A program made the position numbers and the translations under genes. Source: CAIVAT01 sp964628215 (GTDB taxonomy: Bacteria; Bacteroidota; Bacteroidia; Bacteroidales; FEN-979). Taken from it: a DNA stretch of 64,000 nucleotides. Positions 38,101-46,255 of this stretch are shown one piece after another (positions within the stretch are counted from its first letter, which is position 1; each line of letters begins with the position of its first letter). The stretch covers positions 8,555 to 72,554 of the forward strand of contig CAZVNF010000001.1 in assembly GCA_964628215.1 (NCBI GenBank), given 5' to 3'. The notes under the pieces are model-generated. The model had not been told where the DNA came from and did not search any database. It worked only from the letters and a program-made list of their open reading frames with translations.

Positions 38101-38472
38101 ATTAAATCCGGAAAAATTACTTTAAGAGGAGGCTGGCGGATTTATTCGAGCGGGCCGGGTATATATATCGGGCTCATTGTTTCACGATTGCTTGGTTTGC
38201 GTACCGACTCGGGAAAAATAATTATTGATCCGGTCATGCCACATTCCCTGGATGGATTGTCTGCTGCCATGAATTTCATGGGTCATCCGGTCACATTCAC
38301 ATACTCAGTGAAGGAGGGTTGTTTTGGGCCAAAAGCAATTTCAATCAATGGCGAACCGGTAAAGTTTACCCGTGAAGAAAACAAGTACCGCAAAGGCGGG
38401 GCAGTAATTCCCTCTGATCAGTTTTCAGGCCTCCTGGATCACGCGAACAACCTGGTTGAAATCTGGTTGTAG
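35110..38472 (+). CDS. Cytoplasmic GH94 phosphorylase, probable 1,2-beta-oligoglucan phosphorylase
   Basis: A 1120-residue enzyme with no signal peptide, of the GH94 (formerly GT36) family: N-terminal beta-sandwich, linker, (alpha/alpha)6 catalytic domain (LEQFSGAAWGTRDIAQGPFD, SDGGWPQWWMFDNYHTIRAD) and C-terminal sheet domain. The GDWND motif that carries the catalytic acid is at 764-767. Cellobiose and chitobiose phosphorylases have about 800 residues; lengths near 1100 are seen in 1,2-beta-oligoglucan phosphorylases. The reaction would be phosphorolysis of sophoro-oligosaccharides to glucose 1-phosphate, saving ATP. It ends the PUL and converges on the histidine kinase gene with 5 nt between. 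Confidence 0.87.
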   Translation: MSLNKKKRLKNAQGLSFDFLENGTVQHIEAAPVRISLTSATPFSKSGTNLYLRKRTTRIEHTALLGPESNSHCEINKDSYTTRGSWAGIDYRCELRLSKKSLSWQWRIDILNNSEEAVELDLIYLQDAGLKTISNGLVNEYYVSQYLERRILEDVNHGSVICCRQNMKESAGNPWLMMACNNRALSASVDGMQFYGKTIRETGIAEALYAPVLTGEYSGESSVLALQEKPFTLAAGHHHLSTFTATFRHDHPLATSVDDLIQLSDLFLEFGNEETSRDVHSVFIPDKNIFQQSDFLPVADLTDGELSAFFGEERRHCEKENDRLLSFFCSRNNHVMLRAKEILADRPHAHIMQAKAGFAPDENIISTTSFAFGVFNSHLSQGNTNFNVFLSICTSQFNLARETGQRIFVKINGSQFMLGIPSAYEIGLNHCRWIYKYGEYCFQVRTWTSKKSARVNLDFKVISGPDVNLFITHHFDPLNGWTVFPGNSTCEFVARPNPESMIAAKFPRAQFRIIVNTLNTVYKACGDEVLYADQTSRNEKFLVLDVRETSDFCMSFIGEVCGLSDEGKIKDPDKQFTSDTADAREVWQDLSMNLSLKSDQEDMAAIREILPWYGMNALTHFLTPYGLEQFSGAAWGTRDIAQGPFDLLLCMEKYPEAKSVLRIIFSNQNSDGGWPQWWMFDNYHTIRADSSHGDVFYWCLIALSNYIKATGDIEILDEILPYYHDKDACAAETTPLTEHVERLIHMIVKSFIPGTSLVPFGGGDWNDSLQPVSKELAQRMISSWTVEMNYQAFSEYKAVFEKTGQTQKAEELEAICAQIKSDFNKYLVRDGVVAGYGLVEEDRSISLLLHPADKKTNIQYSILPMNRGIISGIFTPEQASHHQDLIEQHLKGPDGARLMNRPLKYNGGIQTLFQRAESSTYFGREIGIMYVHEHIRYAESQALTGRADAFLKALRQAIPVSCRNIVPCSDIRQSNCYYSSSDVAFKNRYEADERYDEIKSGKITLRGGWRIYSSGPGIYIGLIVSRLLGLRTDSGKIIIDPVMPHSLDGLSAAMNFMGHPVTFTYSVKEGCFGPKAISINGEPVKFTREENKYRKGGAVIPSDQFSGLLDHANNLVEIWL

Positions 38473-38477
38473 CAGAA

Positions 38478-40229
38478 TCATCCGATCAGTCCTGTAATGG
38501 TTTTTTGCAAAGTCTCGAACGTAAAGGGCTTGCTCACATACTCATCCATGCCGGCATTGAGGTACAATTCACGGTCGCCTTTCATGGCATTGGCTGTTAA
38601 AGCAATGATTGAGGAGTGTTTTGAGGTGCCCTTTTCCGCTTCCCGTATGGCTTTGGCCGTTTGATAACCATCCATGACCGGCATCTGAATATCGAGAATG
38701 ATCAGGTCATATATCCGGGAATTGTATTTTTCAAATGCCTGCTGACCATCGCCTACAATATCGACTTCAAAACCCATTTTTTGCAACTGGAAATTGACGA
38801 TCCTTTGGTTTATGACATTGTCTTCGGCAACGAGCACTACTTTTTTGGTGAATTCTGCGGTTTCTTCCCGGATAGGGTTCGGAGACTTGTTCTTCTGAAG
38901 GTTTGACAGCGTAAACGGCAGAGTGAACCAAAATATGGAACCTTTCCCCTGCGCACTTTCTACTCCGATCGTTCCCCCCATCAAATCAGTGAGTTTCCGG
39001 CAAATGGAAAGGCCCAGCCCTGTTCCCGCTATTAACTTTGCTTTATCCTGCTTAACCCTTGAAAAAACACGAAAAAGTGAATCCAGCGCATCAGCAGGAA
39101 TTCCGATGCCGGTATCCGCCACCTCAAACCGGATCATGGCCTTGTTGCCAGAATCTTCCACCTGGCCGATCCGAACATCTATTTTCCCTGTTTCTGTAAA
39201 TTTGATGGCATTGTTTGCCAGGTTGATCAGTATCTGCCGCACTCTCTGTGAATCGCCGATGAGAAGGTTCGGCATATCCTTCTCAATGAAAACGTTGAAC
39301 TGCAGATGTTTTTCCTCTGCTTTCATTTTCATTACCAGTGTAATATCCTCCATCACACGATCGAGCATGAAAGGCTGGTAATCCAGTTCCATTTTACCTG
39401 CTTCAATTGCTGAAAAGTCAAGAACATCATTGAGCAGTACCAGCAGATTTTCTGCAGAGGAGATGATCCCTTTCAGCAGATCCATCTGGTCGGCCGCGAG
39501 GGGGGAATTCTTCAGAATTTCAGATAATCCAAGGATTCCCGCCATCGGGGTGCGAAATTCGTGGGAAATGCTTGCGATAAACTCATTTTTCGCATGGGTG
39601 CCTGCCTCGGCAAGCTCTTTCGACTGCCGGAGTTCTACTTCATGTTGCTTACGGTCAGTTATATCCCAGGAGATACCGATCAAACCAATGATCTGGTTTT
39701 CAGCATTCCGTATAGGCGCAATATTGCTGTTCACCCACCGCTTCCGGTCGTTGACTTCAATCTCTTCTTCAAGATCATATAACGCCTGACCAGATTCAAT
39801 CACCTGTCTTTCATTTTTGATATAATCGAGGTTTTTATATCCCGGGAAAATATCCTGGATAGTTTTCCCGGTGATTTGTGATGTAGGAACCCCTGCCAGT
39901 TCGGCAAAAGGCTGGTTCACGATCATATATTTGAGATGTGTGTCTTTGAAATAGACATACGCAGGAATTGTGGTAAGCAGGGTGGACAGTTCTTCGGCGC
40001 GGATTTTCAGGTTGTCGGAAACTTTTTTCAGATCGGCTGAAGTTCTGATCAGCAAAGACGAAAAGATGCTCTTTTCCTTGCTTGACCGTTCATATTTAAA
40101 CTGCAGTTTTTCATATTCCGAATGAGTTTTTCTTAACTCATTCAGGATAAATTCCTTTTTTTCGGAAAACTCGTCCGGATTCTGAATCCCGGTTATCTCT
40201 TCAATAAGTGAAAGAATTTTATGTGACAT
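38478..40229 (-). CDS. PAS-containing hybrid histidine kinase
   Basis: A 583-residue cytoplasmic sensor kinase with no TM segments. A coiled N-terminus (1-80) is followed by a PAS domain (about 82-192, with YVYFKDTHLKYMIVNQPFAE), HisKA with His223 in SISHEFRTPM, and an HATPase_c domain (GTGLGLSICRKLTDLMGG). The C-terminal receiver has Asp513 in DLIILDIQMPVMDG and the conserved Lys in YVSKPF. Signal output must leave through an Hpt protein or another receiver. Its start overlaps the end of the FIST protein gene by 11 bp, so the two are translationally coupled and the FIST protein is the likely input partner. Confidence 0.92.
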   Translation of the reverse strand: MSHKILSLIEEITGIQNPDEFSEKKEFILNELRKTHSEYEKLQFKYERSSKEKSIFSSLLIRTSADLKKVSDNLKIRAEELSTLLTTIPAYVYFKDTHLKYMIVNQPFAELAGVPTSQITGKTIQDIFPGYKNLDYIKNERQVIESGQALYDLEEEIEVNDRKRWVNSNIAPIRNAENQIIGLIGISWDITDRKQHEVELRQSKELAEAGTHAKNEFIASISHEFRTPMAGILGLSEILKNSPLAADQMDLLKGIISSAENLLVLLNDVLDFSAIEAGKMELDYQPFMLDRVMEDITLVMKMKAEEKHLQFNVFIEKDMPNLLIGDSQRVRQILINLANNAIKFTETGKIDVRIGQVEDSGNKAMIRFEVADTGIGIPADALDSLFRVFSRVKQDKAKLIAGTGLGLSICRKLTDLMGGTIGVESAQGKGSIFWFTLPFTLSNLQKNKSPNPIREETAEFTKKVVLVAEDNVINQRIVNFQLQKMGFEVDIVGDGQQAFEKYNSRIYDLIILDIQMPVMDGYQTAKAIREAEKGTSKHSSIIALTANAMKGDRELYLNAGMDEYVSKPFTFETLQKTITGLIG

Positions 40230-41361
40230 CGGGTTTTTGTTTTAAGGAAACCATCGTAAATGTTTCATTAAAAAAATCGCATGCAGCGTGGTAATTATTT
40301 CCGATCTCACCATAGGTAAAGAAGCCGATCAGGGGCCTTGTCCAGTTTTGCCATGCTTCATCGATCTCTTCCGAAATGCTGGGCCCAAGTGCATTATGAC
40401 GCGCCATGCAGGAAAAGAGGATCAATACATCGGTTTCCCTGTTTTTTTCATGAAATTCCATTACTTTGTTCCGGGTATATTCGATGATCTCAAATCCGGG
40501 TGAACTGGAAAAGGTGACAATGGCGCCATTGGGAACTGTACCGGCAAACATCAGCGATTTTTTCACAGGATCGACATTGACAACCGCCCGCAAAACATCC
40601 TGGGCGCCGGCCCTTTTAATCAGCAACGGGTATTCAACCCCTATTTCAGGGAGGTCGGCATCACTCACACTGAGGTAATTCTTGTATACATCGAGGGCCG
40701 GCTCACCGTCTATGGTATATACTACATTCCCCTCTGCATGGGTGATCACTTTGTCGGCACCAATGCTGACCCAGCCACTGGTAGCAATCCCCTGAATATC
40801 GTAAATTTTTGTATTAAAAGCCATGGCGATGGCCCCGTTATTCTCAAGGTTGTTTTCGGAAAAAACAAAGGTCTCCTGAAACCGCGCATCATCCCCTGCG
40901 AGCCCTCCGAACATGGTAATTTCGTTTCCGGCAACCTTCTGAATCCCCCTTACCAGTTGCTCTCCGTCGGTGTCAAGACCGCTGGCCAGGATAAGTATTG
41001 CCGGTTTTTCAAAAACATCTCCGGCCCATTTCCCGATATGATTCCCCAGTTCAAATGAAGTTTGCCCCGAACCTGGGAATAATTTAATGGCAAAGCTGCC
41101 AGGCTTCATATCCATCATCAAACACACCAGTCCACCCTCCGTAATAACATGATCCTGCTGATTATATAAAAATTCGCCGCACGAACTGCAGCCAAACACA
41201 CTGACCTGCTGCTGCCCGAGAAAGCCGACAATTTCCTTCAGATCAAGTTCAACAGAAGAAAAAATGATCGCCGTATTGGGATGAAAACCATCCTGGACAT
41301 GGTCGGCCCACAATTGCCGGAAACCATGAATTGTATCGGTATGAAATGTTTTCTGAAGCAT
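40219..41361 (-). CDS. FIST domain sensor protein
   Basis: A 380-residue soluble protein with FIST_N (about 15-205, with PNTAIIFSSVELDLKEIVGF and FGCSSCGEFLY) and FIST_C (about 215-360, ending in GFFTYGEIG). FIST proteins are thought to bind small ligands such as amino acids and to feed into signalling systems; partners are often histidine kinases, as here. The ATG at 41361 is chosen over an in-frame TTG at 41403 because the latter lies within the promoter -7 box TATATTTG. First gene of a two-gene operon with the hybrid kinase. Confidence 0.87.
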   Translation of the reverse strand: MLQKTFHTDTIHGFRQLWADHVQDGFHPNTAIIFSSVELDLKEIVGFLGQQQVSVFGCSSCGEFLYNQQDHVITEGGLVCLMMDMKPGSFAIKLFPGSGQTSFELGNHIGKWAGDVFEKPAILILASGLDTDGEQLVRGIQKVAGNEITMFGGLAGDDARFQETFVFSENNLENNGAIAMAFNTKIYDIQGIATSGWVSIGADKVITHAEGNVVYTIDGEPALDVYKNYLSVSDADLPEIGVEYPLLIKRAGAQDVLRAVVNVDPVKKSLMFAGTVPNGAIVTFSSSPGFEIIEYTRNKVMEFHEKNRETDVLILFSCMARHNALGPSISEEIDEAWQNWTRPLIGFFTYGEIGNNYHAACDFFNETFTMVSLKQKPDVT

Positions 41362-41392
41362 AAAGAAGGTTTTAAGTTTGAAGAACTCAGAA

Positions 41393-41400
41393 CAAATATA
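41393..41400 (-). promoter_or_regulatory. Promoter -7 box TATATTTG for the FIST/kinase operon
   Basis: Exact TAnnTTTG match on the minus strand, preceded at a 19-nt spacing by ATTG, a good -33/-7 arrangement for Bacteroidota. It lies 32 nt upstream of the FIST gene ATG. Confidence 0.6.
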
Positions 41401-41460
41401 CAAATTTCGACAAATTGGTCAATTGTTTTATATGCTTTAAATTCGAATGAAGAATAACGC

Positions 41461-41468
41461 TATTTTTG
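41461..41468 (+). promoter_or_regulatory. Promoter -7 box TATTTTTG for the T9SS cargo gene
   Basis: Exact TAnnTTTG match, 18 nt before the ATG at 41487. It shares the 125-bp divergent region with the FIST promoter. No convincing -33 element. Confidence 0.45.
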
Positions 41469-41486
41469 TGTTTTAACCCCGGCCTT

Positions 41487-43874
41487 ATGAAAAACATGTT
41501 TTACCTCTCTGTAATATTGCTGTTTACCCTGAAGACAGCTTCAGCCCAGGATGCCCCCCGGCTGGTTCCGGCCATTGACCATGCAGTGTATTTTGACATT
41601 TCACCCCCTCTCCGGGATTTGCCGAAAACAGCATTGCTGCCTGCCGACGGAAGTTGGAAAGACGGCGTGGTGAACAACTATGTTGATCCGATGAACGACG
41701 CCGGGACCAACCTTCGTGAAGGCCTCACCCGGTATCCGGGTATGCAGGACAAATTCGGCAGTTTGCTTACCGATACCACCATCCAGAATTTTGACGGGAT
41801 GGGAAACCTCGGGGGCTATGTTCCTCCCGATACCCACGGCGATGTGGGCTTCAGCCACTATTTCCAGGTGATCAACTGCTCCTATTCCATTTACAATAAA
41901 AGCGGGGCAAGAATTTTTGGTCCTGCAGGCAACAGCACGGTATGGTCGGGAATGCCGCACAATTCAAATGACGGGGATGCCATCGTTCTGTTTGATGAAC
42001 TGGCCAACCGCTGGCTTTTTTCCCAGTTTTCCCTTCCCAACGGATCATCCACGGCACCATTCTACCAGATGATCGCGGTGTCGCAAACTCCCGACCCAAC
42101 GGGCAGCTGGTACCGGTGGGTATATGAATTCAGCTCAATGCCCGATTACCCCAAATTCGGCATCTGGCCCGATGCCTATTACATGTCCACCAACAACTTT
42201 GGTCCGGGTGCCGCAGGCTGGGTAGGCAACGGAGCCTATTCCTACGACCGGAATGCCATGCTGGCAGGGAATCCTGATGCCGCGAGGATTTCGTTCAACC
42301 TTTCACCGGGAAGTGACGGGTTTATCTCCCTCCTGCCGGCTGATTGCGACGGCACCTTCCCTGCCCTGGGAACCCCAAACTATTTCACCTACATCCGCAC
42401 CAACGGGACCCAGCGCCTGGGAATCTATGAGTTTCATTCAGACTGGAATACCCCGGCCAATTCAACATTTGGAAACCTTACCTACCTGAATGTCACTCCG
42501 TTCGGCACCCTGGGATGGGGAGCAGGAATTTCACAGCTCGGGTCACCCCAAAAACTCGAAACACTCGGCGACCGCCTGATGTACCGGCTGCAATACCGGA
42601 AATTCAGCGGCTATTCATCCATGGTGCTGAATCACACGGTAGATGCCGGATCGGGAAAGGGAGGGGTCCGCTGGTATGAGTTAAGGAAAACCGGCTCTGC
42701 CTGGAGCATATACCAGCAGGCAACCTATGCGCCCGACAGCCACTCACGATGGATGGGCAGTATTGCACAGGATACGGCCGGCACGATCTCCATGGGTTAT
42801 TCCGTATCAAGCTCAACCATGTACCCTGGCATCCGCTATACCGGGAGGCTGAAAAACGACCCGATCAACCAGATGACCATCATGGAAAAAACCATTGTAA
42901 ACGGAGGTGGTTCTCAAACCGGCAACTGGAACGGCCGGAGCCGCTGGGGCGACTACAGCGCACTGAGCATCGATCCGGCTGCCCCCACAACATTCTGGTT
43001 TACCACAGAATATTATACCACCACCTCTTCCAGCGGATGGCAAACACGGATTGCTTCTTATACCTATGACAATGTGTTCTCTTCCGCCGCCTCGGTAACC
43101 CCGGCTATCATCTGCAATTCCGCCACTTCCGACTCAGCACTGCTGCGTGCCTATGGATATGGCGGAAGCGGAAATTATACATTTTCCTGGACCTCCATTC
43201 CCCCGGGATTTACCTCTACCCTGCAAAATCCAAAGGTCAAGCCACCTCAAACAACCCGGTATGCCGTAGCTACCAGCGATGGTACCGCAACCAGGCACGA
43301 CACTACCGAAATGCGTATTATTGACACCCCTACCGCCTTCGCAGGAAATGATACCACGGTTTGCTGGTATATCTCACCGATTCCGGTCAATGGCTCGGCT
43401 ACAAGTTATCTCAGGTTTTTATGGGGAAGTACCGGAGACGGAACATTTACCAATCCCGATTCACTCATAACTGCTTACATTCCAGGCATAAAGGATAAAA
43501 CATCCGGCGGTACGGATTTAAAACTCATCGTTTGGCCGCTGGCTCCCTGCCTGGACAAGGCCACAAGCATGATGCACATTACACTTGATCCGTGTACCGG
43601 GATCCCTGAAAATCCTGTTGCCGGCGTAACCCTGTCAATTCAGCCAAACCCCGTGCACGACAAGGTATCTTTCACCGTAACCGGGCTGAAGAACCAGGCG
43701 GTTGTGACTATATCAGGGGCGGAAGGCAGAATGATGTATTCCGGAACAGTTGATCCTTCCGGGAAACCAAGCATCACAACGGAACTGAATGCAGTTTCCT
43801 GGCCAAAAGGCCTCTATTTGCTCAAACTGCAGTCGGACGACAAAGTAACAGTTGCCCGCTTTATTGTGCAATAA
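41487..43874 (+). CDS. Large T9SS-exported protein of unknown function
   Basis: A 795-residue protein with a signal peptide (to TASAQ). The main part (about 30-530) is rich in aromatic and Gly residues with a conserved opening NFDGMGNLGGYVPPDTHGDV and PDPTGSWYRWVYEF. This fold is not one I can name, although it resembles large extracellular beta-propeller-like proteins. An Ig/PKD-like segment (about 545-620, FSWTSIPPGFTSTLQNPKV) and a T9SS sorting domain (VAGVTLSIQPNPVHDKVSF to TVARFIVQ) follow. It stands alone, with its own promoter box and a CTCTGTGG repeat after the stop. The ATG at 41487 begins the signal peptide. Confidence 0.8.
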   Translation: MKNMFYLSVILLFTLKTASAQDAPRLVPAIDHAVYFDISPPLRDLPKTALLPADGSWKDGVVNNYVDPMNDAGTNLREGLTRYPGMQDKFGSLLTDTTIQNFDGMGNLGGYVPPDTHGDVGFSHYFQVINCSYSIYNKSGARIFGPAGNSTVWSGMPHNSNDGDAIVLFDELANRWLFSQFSLPNGSSTAPFYQMIAVSQTPDPTGSWYRWVYEFSSMPDYPKFGIWPDAYYMSTNNFGPGAAGWVGNGAYSYDRNAMLAGNPDAARISFNLSPGSDGFISLLPADCDGTFPALGTPNYFTYIRTNGTQRLGIYEFHSDWNTPANSTFGNLTYLNVTPFGTLGWGAGISQLGSPQKLETLGDRLMYRLQYRKFSGYSSMVLNHTVDAGSGKGGVRWYELRKTGSAWSIYQQATYAPDSHSRWMGSIAQDTAGTISMGYSVSSSTMYPGIRYTGRLKNDPINQMTIMEKTIVNGGGSQTGNWNGRSRWGDYSALSIDPAAPTTFWFTTEYYTTTSSSGWQTRIASYTYDNVFSSAASVTPAIICNSATSDSALLRAYGYGGSGNYTFSWTSIPPGFTSTLQNPKVKPPQTTRYAVATSDGTATRHDTTEMRIIDTPTAFAGNDTTVCWYISPIPVNGSATSYLRFLWGSTGDGTFTNPDSLITAYIPGIKDKTSGGTDLKLIVWPLAPCLDKATSMMHITLDPCTGIPENPVAGVTLSIQPNPVHDKVSFTVTGLKNQAVVTISGAEGRMMYSGTVDPSGKPSITTELNAVSWPKGLYLLKLQSDDKVTVARFIVQ

Positions 43875-43878
43875 GCCG

Positions 43879-43920
43879 TTCTCTGTGGTTCTCTGTGCCT
43901 CCTCTGTGTACCTCTGTGTA
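43879..43920. repeat. CTCTGTGG-family repeat, copy 3 (half element)
   Basis: TTCTCTGTGGTTCTCTGTG followed by CTCTGTGTACCTCTGTGT, 4 nt after the stop codon at 43874. Only the left-type words are present; the inverted right arm seen in the other copies is missing. Confidence 0.7.
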
Positions 43921-44023
43921 ATTTTATTTCCATGGTAAAAATGTTTTTTAACTGAATATTAATTATTCAAATTTTTTCCTACATTTATATCGCGAAAAAA
44001 CACTGACTGTTAATACAATAACA

Positions 44024-44794
44024 ATGGATTATCAAATACTGAAAATTTCGATCGCTGACCGCATCGCCCTCGTTACCATCAGCAGGCCGGCAGCACTGAA
44101 TGCGCTGAATACAAACTTTTTCAAAGAGTTCAACCATTTCCTCGATGACCTCGGGCCGCGCGATGATGTAAAAGCCCTGGTAATCACAGGAGAAGGAAAA
44201 TCCTTTGTGGCAGGCGCCGATATTGCTGAAATGGTCCACATGAACGAAGAGGAAGGCTATGCGTTTTCCACCTTTGGCCAGCAAACCTTCGACCGGCTCG
44301 AACAGCTCTCCATTCCGGTAATTGCAGCAGTTAACGGGTATGCCCTCGGGGGTGGCTGTGAACTGGCGATGGCGTGTGATTTCAGAATCGCAAGCAAATT
44401 TGCCAAATTCGGACAACCCGAGATGAACCTGGGCATGATTCCGGGGTATGCGGCAACCCAGCGTTTATCCAGGCTTACCGGACTTGGCAATGCATTGTAC
44501 CTGATCCTCACTGCTGATACCATAACCGCCGACGATGCCCTCCGCATCGGCCTGGTTCAAAAAGTCACGGAACCCGAAATGCTGATGGAAGAAGCGATGA
44601 AACTGGCTGCGAAAATGGCCTCCAACGGCTCGCAGGCGGTTGCCACTTCAAAAAGAGTGATCCGTGCGGGAATTGCCATGGATTTTGCAGAGGCTTCGAA
44701 ACTCGAAGCCGTCGAATTCGGCAGGCAATTTAACAGCAAAGCCACCAAAGAAGGGATGACCGCATTTCTCGAAAAACGCAAACCATCCTGGTAA
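44024..44794 (+). CDS. Enoyl-CoA hydratase (crotonase family)
   Basis: A 256-residue crotonase-fold enzyme that hydrates trans-2-enoyl-CoA to 3-hydroxyacyl-CoA. Oxyanion-hole and substrate residues are in GKSFVAGADIAEM and ALGGGCELAMACD. Both catalytic glutamates of the family are present, one in GGGCELAM and one in FGQPEMNLGMIPG. Length normal. First of four co-directional genes for acyl-CoA metabolism; 73 nt separate it from the dehydrogenase gene. Works in the cytoplasm. It could serve butyrate/crotonate fermentation or fatty acid breakdown; no acyl-CoA dehydrogenase is present here to decide. Confidence 0.93.
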   Translation: MDYQILKISIADRIALVTISRPAALNALNTNFFKEFNHFLDDLGPRDDVKALVITGEGKSFVAGADIAEMVHMNEEEGYAFSTFGQQTFDRLEQLSIPVIAAVNGYALGGGCELAMACDFRIASKFAKFGQPEMNLGMIPGYAATQRLSRLTGLGNALYLILTADTITADDALRIGLVQKVTEPEMLMEEAMKLAAKMASNGSQAVATSKRVIRAGIAMDFAEASKLEAVEFGRQFNSKATKEGMTAFLEKRKPSW

Positions 44795-44867
44795 CTTTAG
44801 CACTTTAGCAATGCATTTTGCGATTTGAACTTTTTTAGGTAGAAAATAAACCCAAATTATCAACAAT

Positions 44868-46202
44868 ATGTCCTACGAAGAACGATTACAGCACGTTTCC
44901 GTGCTGGGCGCTGCAGGAAAAATGGGGAGCGGCATCCTGCTGCTTACCGCTGTGGAGATGGCTGACATCAGCCTGAAGCCCGAGAATAAAGGCAAACCTT
45001 TCGTCCTGAATGCCATCGATGTTTCTGACGAGGCCCTGTCCGGGGTTATGAAATATCTGAAGGCCCAGGTGTTGAAAATGGCAGAGAAAAAAGTGGTGGC
45101 CTTGCGAAAAGTATATGCAGATCATGCGAACCTGATCGACAACGATGAGATCATCGATCAGTATATCTTTGATGTAATCAGCCTGGTCAGAACCACCACA
45201 CGGATTGAGTCGGCCTATGATTCGCACATGGTATTCGAAGCCATCAAGGAAGATCCTGCGCTGAAAATCAAACTCTTTTCACAAATTTCCACTAACAACC
45301 CGCATCAACCCTGGTTTTTCACCAATACCTCCTCCATTCCCATCACCAAGCTGGATGAGGGCGCAGGGCTGAATGGCCGCATCATCGGGTTCCATTTCTA
45401 TAACCCTCCTGCCGTACAGAAGCTGGTTGAGATCATCAATGCAGCAAAAACCCTTCCCGAGGTGGAAGCTTTTGCCCGGCAATATGCAAAAAACCTGCGA
45501 AAGGTGGTTGTTCCTTCACATGATAAGGCGGGTTTCATCGGCAACGGACATTTCATGCGCGATATTCTGCATGCAAACAACGAAGTGGATAAACTGAGTA
45601 AGGAATTTTCGTTTACTGAGGCTGTTTATGCCCTCAATAAAATCAGCCAGGATTACCTGGTTCGCCCAATGGGGATATTCCAGCTTATCGATTATGTTGG
45701 CGTGGATGTGTGCAGTTTCATCATGTCGGTAATGAATCCTTACCTGCCGGATGAGAACCTTCACAGCCCGCTGCTGGACCAGCTTCTGTCGCATGGCATC
45801 AAAGGAGGGCAATATTCCGACGGGTCGCAGAAGGATGGTATTCTGAAATATGAAAAAGGACGGCCTGTGGCCATTTATGATCCTGCCTTAAAAGCCTACC
45901 GGGCCATCAGCGAAGTTCAGTCAGGCGTTGATGAAAAACTTGGTTCAATGCCTGTGCCGCCGGCCTGGAAATCAGTGGTGGGCAGCAAGTCGAAAGAAAC
46001 GATGCTTCAAGGCTACTTCGACCAGTTAAAACTTGCGTCAGGATTGGGCGCTGAGTTATCAAAAACCTATGCAACACGCTCCTGTGCAATTGGCCTTCAA
46101 CTGGTCAGTTCCGGGGTAGCCATGAACGAAAATGACGTTAACACGGTCATGCTCACCGGGTTCTTTCACGCATATGGTCCCATTAACAATTATTTAGCAT
46201 AG
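44868..46202 (+). CDS. 3-hydroxyacyl-CoA dehydrogenase
   Basis: A 444-residue NAD-dependent oxidoreductase turning 3-hydroxyacyl-CoA into 3-ketoacyl-CoA. The Rossmann motif is VLGAAGKMGSGI near the N-terminus. HFYNPPAVQKLVEII contains the catalytic His of the HxxxP block, and GFIGNGHFMRDILHA starts the C-terminal domain. At 444 residues it is longer than the 280-310 of stand-alone bacterial enzymes, having extra C-terminal helical sequence, and it lacks a fused hydratase, which is supplied by the preceding gene. The thiolase gene follows after 53 nt. Confidence 0.88.
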   Translation: MSYEERLQHVSVLGAAGKMGSGILLLTAVEMADISLKPENKGKPFVLNAIDVSDEALSGVMKYLKAQVLKMAEKKVVALRKVYADHANLIDNDEIIDQYIFDVISLVRTTTRIESAYDSHMVFEAIKEDPALKIKLFSQISTNNPHQPWFFTNTSSIPITKLDEGAGLNGRIIGFHFYNPPAVQKLVEIINAAKTLPEVEAFARQYAKNLRKVVVPSHDKAGFIGNGHFMRDILHANNEVDKLSKEFSFTEAVYALNKISQDYLVRPMGIFQLIDYVGVDVCSFIMSVMNPYLPDENLHSPLLDQLLSHGIKGGQYSDGSQKDGILKYEKGRPVAIYDPALKAYRAISEVQSGVDEKLGSMPVPPAWKSVVGSKSKETMLQGYFDQLKLASGLGAELSKTYATRSCAIGLQLVSSGVAMNENDVNTVMLTGFFHAYGPINNYLA

Positions 46203-46250
46203 ACCCTGCCCTGGCTCCCGCCCCTTCAGGGGAGGGTAAGGGGTGAGGTG
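46203..46250. repeat. Short GC-rich palindrome-containing spacer
   Basis: Between dehydrogenase and thiolase genes: CGCCCCTTCAGGGGAGGGTA, including the palindrome CCCCTTCAGGGG, then a purine-rich GGGGTGAGGTG that probably serves as ribosome binding site for the ATG at 46256. The motif resembles common Bacteroidota interspersed sequences. Confidence 0.45.
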
Positions 46251-46255
46251 AAAAA

